Source: Hymenoscyphus infarciens (taxonomy: Eukaryota; Ascomycota; Leotiomycetes; Helotiales; Helotiaceae). Taken from it: a stretch of DNA of 64,000 nucleotides. Location of the stretch: contig LLCB01000307.1 of the NCBI GenBank assembly GCA_001414345.1, forward strand, positions 1-64,000, in the 5' to 3' direction. The notes under the pieces were generated by a model. The model was not told the origin of the DNA. It searched no databases and was given only the letters and a program-made list of their open reading frames with translations. The translations under genes were made by a program, and so were the position numbers. This document shows positions 59,151-64,000 of this stretch, one piece after another (position 1 is the first letter of the stretch; each line of letters begins with the position of its first letter).

Positions 59151-61127
59151 TTTGCGCCCAATGCCTAGTAGTAATTACTTTCTATCAACGAAAAGTCTGC
59201 TCTCTGCTATTTAATTATATGTCTTATTTCTCGCAATCTTCTAGACCTCACTATTGACATCGATATAATTTATTCTCATGTTCCCTGTGTGCTTCTCTTC
59301 TTTTCTATGCCAAGTGCTTATTAGCCGGAGTAATATTCTTATAAATCCTGATTCTATAGTACTTACCGCAGACCTATAATAAACTATTCTTAGACTTCCT
59401 CTCTTCTTTCTTAGATAGCTATAATCAAACACTAACCACTTCTCTACGAAAATAATAATAATCTATTTATATATATATATACTTTTTAGAAGCTAAAAGC
59501 GTATAAGCTAGAAGGAATAGTCCACTTAACTTAGTAACAAATAACTACTAACTATTTCTACTCTAGTAATAGTAATTTAAAGATAGTATAGAGTTAGCTT
59601 TTGCTTTTACTTATAGTAATAGTTATGTTATATTTGTTATTATAGACTTTAGTCGAGATTATAACTTTAAATAACTTTAATAGAGTTCTTCGTTTCTTAT
59701 TTTAATAGTTAGTAATATTTAGATATCGTTGAAATTCGTCTTTAGTAAGATTTAGTTTTAAAATAAGCTCTAGTTATATAAAAAATTCTAAGGTTCTTAG
59801 ATAGTAAAAAAGAAAAACACTTCTTTAAATAAGCTAGTATAAGAAAATTTAAAGTAGTTTTAATATAGTTATTTAATATTAAATATCTCTATTTTCTAAT
59901 CTATATTATAGAATATAACTTCTAGTATAATAGAGAAAATTAAGCTATAGTAAACTAAAATATAAAAATCTTTTACTAGTAAGTTTTATAAAAGAGATAT
60001 ATCTTTATATCTTTAACTAGTTTTATCTCTAGTAATATATTTCAAGTTTTATATTAAGTTAAATAGTTTTTATTTATTAGTATAAGTTCTTTCTTTCTTT
60101 TTATAATATATTTCTTATTAAAATAGTTATAATTAAGAAGTTAAAATTATTAAAGTAGTTATTATGAATTTATAAGAAGCTCTAATTAGTATTTTCTTCT
60201 ATTTTATAACTTTAAATCACTTCTAAGAGCTAAAAAAGCTACTTAAAAAGCTCTCTCTTCTACTATTAATTAAATAATTTATACTTTTAATTAAAGAGAA
60301 TATAAAGATTTTTATCTTTTAAAATTCTAATTCTAATCTTTCTTACTTTAGATTAATTATATATAAATAATAAAATAATACTATAATTATAAAAAGTATA
60401 TAGCTTATTTTAAAAGTAATCTAGTTAGAATAGAATTTACTAGTAGAAAATAAAATAGATTAGCTTTTATTTTATTAATCTACTAAAAAGCGATAAAAAG
60501 AACTAAGTAAAGAGTAGAAATAACGTAAGCTTCTAGAGCGTCTAAGAACTTTAAGTTATAATAATAGTAATAACTATCTAAGTAATATAAATCTTATAGA
60601 CTAGAATTAGAGCTATTTAGAGATTTCTCTTTTTTTAATAGCGCTTATATTAGAGAGGTTATAGTAAACTATACTTAGTATATTTTTAAATAAAAAGTTA
60701 AGAAAAAGTATATATAAGAGTAGTTATTCTTACTTTAAATTAAAAGCTATAATTATATACTTTATATAAAGATTATAAAGCTAGATTAAGTCTTAAGTTT
60801 TATTATTATTAATAACTATTATTTTAAGAGTAAGATAGAGTTAAAGAGAATTTAGTTTATTATAAAAAAATTATAGTTTAGAAGCTATTAAAAGAAGAAG
60901 CTTATATTTAGATAGCTCTATTTCTGCTTTATATTCTTTATATAGATTATCTTTTTATAATATTTTTTATTAAATTAGATATACTTCTATATTCTAGAAA
61001 CCTATATAGAAATATCTTTATCTTTAATTAGAGTAACTTAAGTAGTATACTTTATAAATCTTAGTATAAAGTAAATTATATTATATCTTTTACTTGTTTT
61101 TATAATAATAGAAGAATTTATAATAGT

Positions 61128-61913
61128 ACGACATATCTCTTCAGTTATCCTTATACTCTACGTATAGACGCGTTTAGTAGTCTAGTTTAAAACTACTCTT
61201 ATTTAAGATAGTTTTAAACTAAAATCTAGGTAGCTTCGAACTACGATACTACTAAGCTAGTTTAGGAGTGCTATGATATTAAAATCTGAATTAAAGCTAT
61301 TTACACTTACTCTATATATTTCTACCTCTTTATTTAATCTCTCTCGCTATTCTTAATAACTTCTATCTTATGGAATTCTTTCTAGTTAAGAAACACGTCT
61401 ACGAGGCGTACTTAAGAGACCTTCTTTTTAGTAGCTTTTAAAGCTCTTTTAGTAGACTTTTTAGTACTAGGAGTAGTATTAGCCTTACGCTATTCTAGAG
61501 GAGGTATATTAATTAAAAAGAAGAATAAAAGAGTATAAAAGAGGCAGTGGAAGTAGTAGAAGTAGTAGAAGTGATAGAAGTAGTAGAAGTAGTAGAAGTA
61601 GTAGAAGTAGTAGAAGTAGTAGAAGTAGTAGAAGTAGTAGAAGTAGTAGGAGTAAGTAGAGGAAACTTAGCTTATATGCTTATATTATAGGCTAACTTAT
61701 ACTAAAATAATGATTTTTTTAGTAGAGCTTTTTAAATATAAGATTATAGGTAAATTATTATTTGATTTCTATATCGTTATATACTTTAGTAGAGTTTTAA
61801 GAATAAGATAATATTTAATCGCGTTAGAGCTAGAAATATAAGGTTAGAACTACGTTCTACTAAATCACGTAGAGTATAAGAATAACTAAAGAGATATACT
61901 ACTATAGAAGAGA
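61128..61913. repeat. Inverted-repeat pair, about 35 bp, 785 bp apart
   Basis: ATATCTCTTCAGTTATCC then TTATACTCTACGT at 61136-61166 is matched by ACGTAGAGTATAAG then AATAACTAAAGAGATAT near 61878-61908. The few mismatches are mostly C/T-type. It could be the termini of a DNA element or two inverted LTR fragments. Confidence 0.5.
61552..61652 (+). repeat. Minisatellite, unit AGTAGAAGT (9 bp)
   Basis: About eleven nearly perfect units, with GTGATAGAA and GTAGGAGTA variants, inside the inverted-repeat pair. Confidence 0.9.
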
Positions 61914-62859
61914 TATATAAGAGTATATTTAGTAGAATAATATACGTAGATACTAGGCTCTAATATAGAAGAAAAGGCTAAACTAGTCTTTTCTAACTCT
62001 AGGAGAGTAGGCTACTATATATAAGAGGTTTAGACGATATAAAAGAGGTTAAAAACCGAATAATAATATACGTCGGCTAATATAAAAGCATAAACTCTAT
62101 AAAGTACGTTCGAAAGCTCGGATATATATAATCTTTCTAAATTAGATAATATAAAACAATAATAGCTAAAAGCTAAATATATAGCTAAAAGCTAAATAGA
62201 CTATAGCTAAACCTTATATATAGTAGATACTCCTAGCTATCTAGAATAGCCTAGATAATAGAGTATTATAGAATTAGAAAACTAATTATAAATAAACTAA
62301 ATTAACTTCGAAATATATATATATAATATAATATATAAATAAATAATATTCTTTATTTCATTTTTACTAAGATATATATATATATCTTTCTTAGTTTTTA
62401 ATTAAAGATATCTAATATTATAAAAAGAAGATATTTCTAGATATTAAGATATTCTCGCTTACGTAAGTATTTATTATTTTTTAGCATTTTTTAAGATTAT
62501 AAAACTCTATTTATAGTTATTATAAGAATATTCTAACTATATCGAATTATAGCTAGAACTAATAATTTACTTATTTTTAAAAAGTAGATAGTTTTAGTAT
62601 AATTTAGTAAGAGATTCGAGTATTACTCTAATAATATCTTATATAGTAGACTAATTTAGTAAAACACTAACTATAACGCTAGAGTTTCGCTCTAATATAT
62701 AATATACTTTAGTCTCGACTTTAACTCTTTTACTTTTATAACTTTTTTTTAAATAATAGATATAAGATTCTAGTCTTCTACTACTAAAAAGTATATTCTA
62801 AACTATAAATAGAAGACTTCTAATAGAAGACTTATTTATTATCTCTAGTAATAAAGAAA

Positions 62860-63760
62860 GAGCTATAGAGAGATTAAGAAAGAGATAGAAGTAGACTAAT
62901 CTAATATATATAAGATAGTTTATATCTCTTTTTTAAAAAGAGTATATAAAAGTATTATAACTAAGCTTTATAAGATAAAGAAGGCTTTTATTCTTAGGAT
63001 TATTTAATAAGTAGACACTTCTTAGAATAACTAAAGATAAAGCTAGATAGAAATATATTATATCTTCTAGACTAAACTTTATAATATCTCTATTTTAACG
63101 ATTTATAAGATCTTATAACTCTATAGTTACTAACGTTATATAGCTTATTACTAACTCTTTATTACTAAAAAGTAAGTTATATAATAACTTGCTTTTATAA
63201 AAAAGTATAAGAAGTAGTTTATAATTATATAGAAATAAGGAATTTAGAGTAATAAAGTAACTTTTAAGATAGAGAAGAGAAGTAGAATATATATTATAAG
63301 AAGATTAGAGAAAGTAAACTAGTAGAATTATATAGCTTTAGTATATAGAAGTAGAAGAACGAGTATAATTATATAGAAAACTATTAGATAAGAGTTTAAG
63401 TTCTCTCTTATTTTTCTAGAAAAGAAAGAGAGTTAATAAGAGATTTATAGTAAACGTACTTATACTAAGTCTTTAAACTAATTATCTTTCTATTCTAGAA
63501 AACGTTAAGTAATATAAATAAGCTATAATAGAGGTTTATAGAAGATAATATAATAGTTTATAAGAGGTTCGCTTACTTACTAAGACTTAAGAGAATTATA
63601 CCCGGTTTTAACTAGCCTCTCTTTTCTCTAGATCTTAACTCTATAGAGAAAGTATAGTAGTAGATAAAGTTTTAGATTATAAAGTTAGAAAAGACTCTTA
63701 TAACTTATGAAGACTTAATAGAAGTATTATAAGAACTATAGAATAAAACAAACTCTAAAA
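62860..63760 (+). pseudogene. Second Tc1/mariner-type transposase remnant
   Basis: Plus-strand translation shows RYIAYY then LFITKK and LAFIKKYKK (63119-63230). These resemble the GYR..ARRKP..TKK..RLAFAK block of Tc1-type transposases. Further on, in another frame, comes IIPGFN-stop-P then SLDLNSIEKV (63595-63653), resembling the GI..LNWP..SPDLNPIENVW block. The stop falls exactly where Trp is expected (TGG to TAG). The two blocks are out of frame with each other, so at least one indel occurred. Confidence 0.65.
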
Positions 63761-64000
63761 ACTAGCGATATCTTATTTATAGAATTATTATAAAGCTAGA
63801 CGATATTATTAGCTATAAAGGAATAGCTACTATATAATAAATAATAGTAGAATTATATATAAAGTATTCTTCTAATATTTTATAATATTTAGACTTATAG
63901 TATTACTATATAATAAAAGAAAAGAGATAAAATAGTAGAGTATTATTAGAGTAATACTCGAATCTCTTACTATATTATAGAATACTATAATAGTACTAAG

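Larger units (their letters stand above)
59151..64000. repeat. TA-saturated, RIP-degraded repeat block
   Basis: Almost only A/T, with TpA dominant and CpG nearly absent, and stops in all frames. It contains a degraded Tc1/mariner transposase, an inverted-repeat pair and a 9-bp minisatellite (listed separately). No functional gene. It continues past the window end. Confidence 0.8.

Overview
The window comes from a filamentous ascomycete (Pezizomycotina). The genes carry short GT-AG introns (about 48-170 nt, with CTAAC/CTGAC-like branch sites), the protein set is typical of moulds (GOLD-PH-FFAT-ORD Osh3, Spt6, Ste7 MAPKK, ISWI, dihydroorotase, FRE-type ferric reductase), and the repeats show strong TA-rich decay of the kind left by repeat-induced point mutation (RIP). 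Leotiomycetes is my best guess at class, from the general look of the proteins; it is an inference and was not tested by search.

Layout. 1-605: extremely AT-rich degraded DNA with a palindromic tandem array, ending in a mariner-type terminus. 606-10006: a gene-poor, moderately AT-rich accessory stretch with three copies of a dispersed repeat, a field of short TCGGARAT-like repeats, a small inverted-repeat element, and one multi-exon gene of unknown function on the minus strand (3359-5224). 10007-53845: the gene-bearing core. In order: OSH3 (-), SPT6 (-), STE7 (+), a YOR131C-like HAD phosphatase (-), a 120-aa orphan (-), a HAPSTR1/DUF4588-like protein (-), ISWI (+), URA4 dihydroorotase (+), a CCCH zinc-finger protein (-), a ferric reductase (+), a Cys-rich N-terminus orphan (+), and a small GPI-anchored wall protein (-). 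Two empty spans stand out: 38084-44350 and 47917-53195. The second holds a 465-bp hAT-like non-autonomous element with intact termini and an 8-bp target duplication. 53846-56855 has no gene I can support. 56856-64000 is a mobile-element graveyard: two nearly identical mariner MITEs, a 1.36-kb RIP-degraded mariner abutting one of them, and about 5 kb of TA-saturated DNA with a second degraded Tc1/mariner transposase.

Almost all core genes are housekeeping: transcription elongation and chromatin (SPT6, ISWI), MAPK signalling (STE7), lipid transfer at ER contact sites (OSH3), pyrimidine synthesis (URA4) and iron reduction (FRE). They look like independent neighbours rather than one pathway, and there is no biosynthetic cluster. 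For most genes I rebuilt exon structures by hand from frame continuity and splice signals; exon coordinates are given in each entry. The more novel material lies in the flanks: the repeat-bracketed orphan gene and the nested, mutually related mariner/MITE copies.
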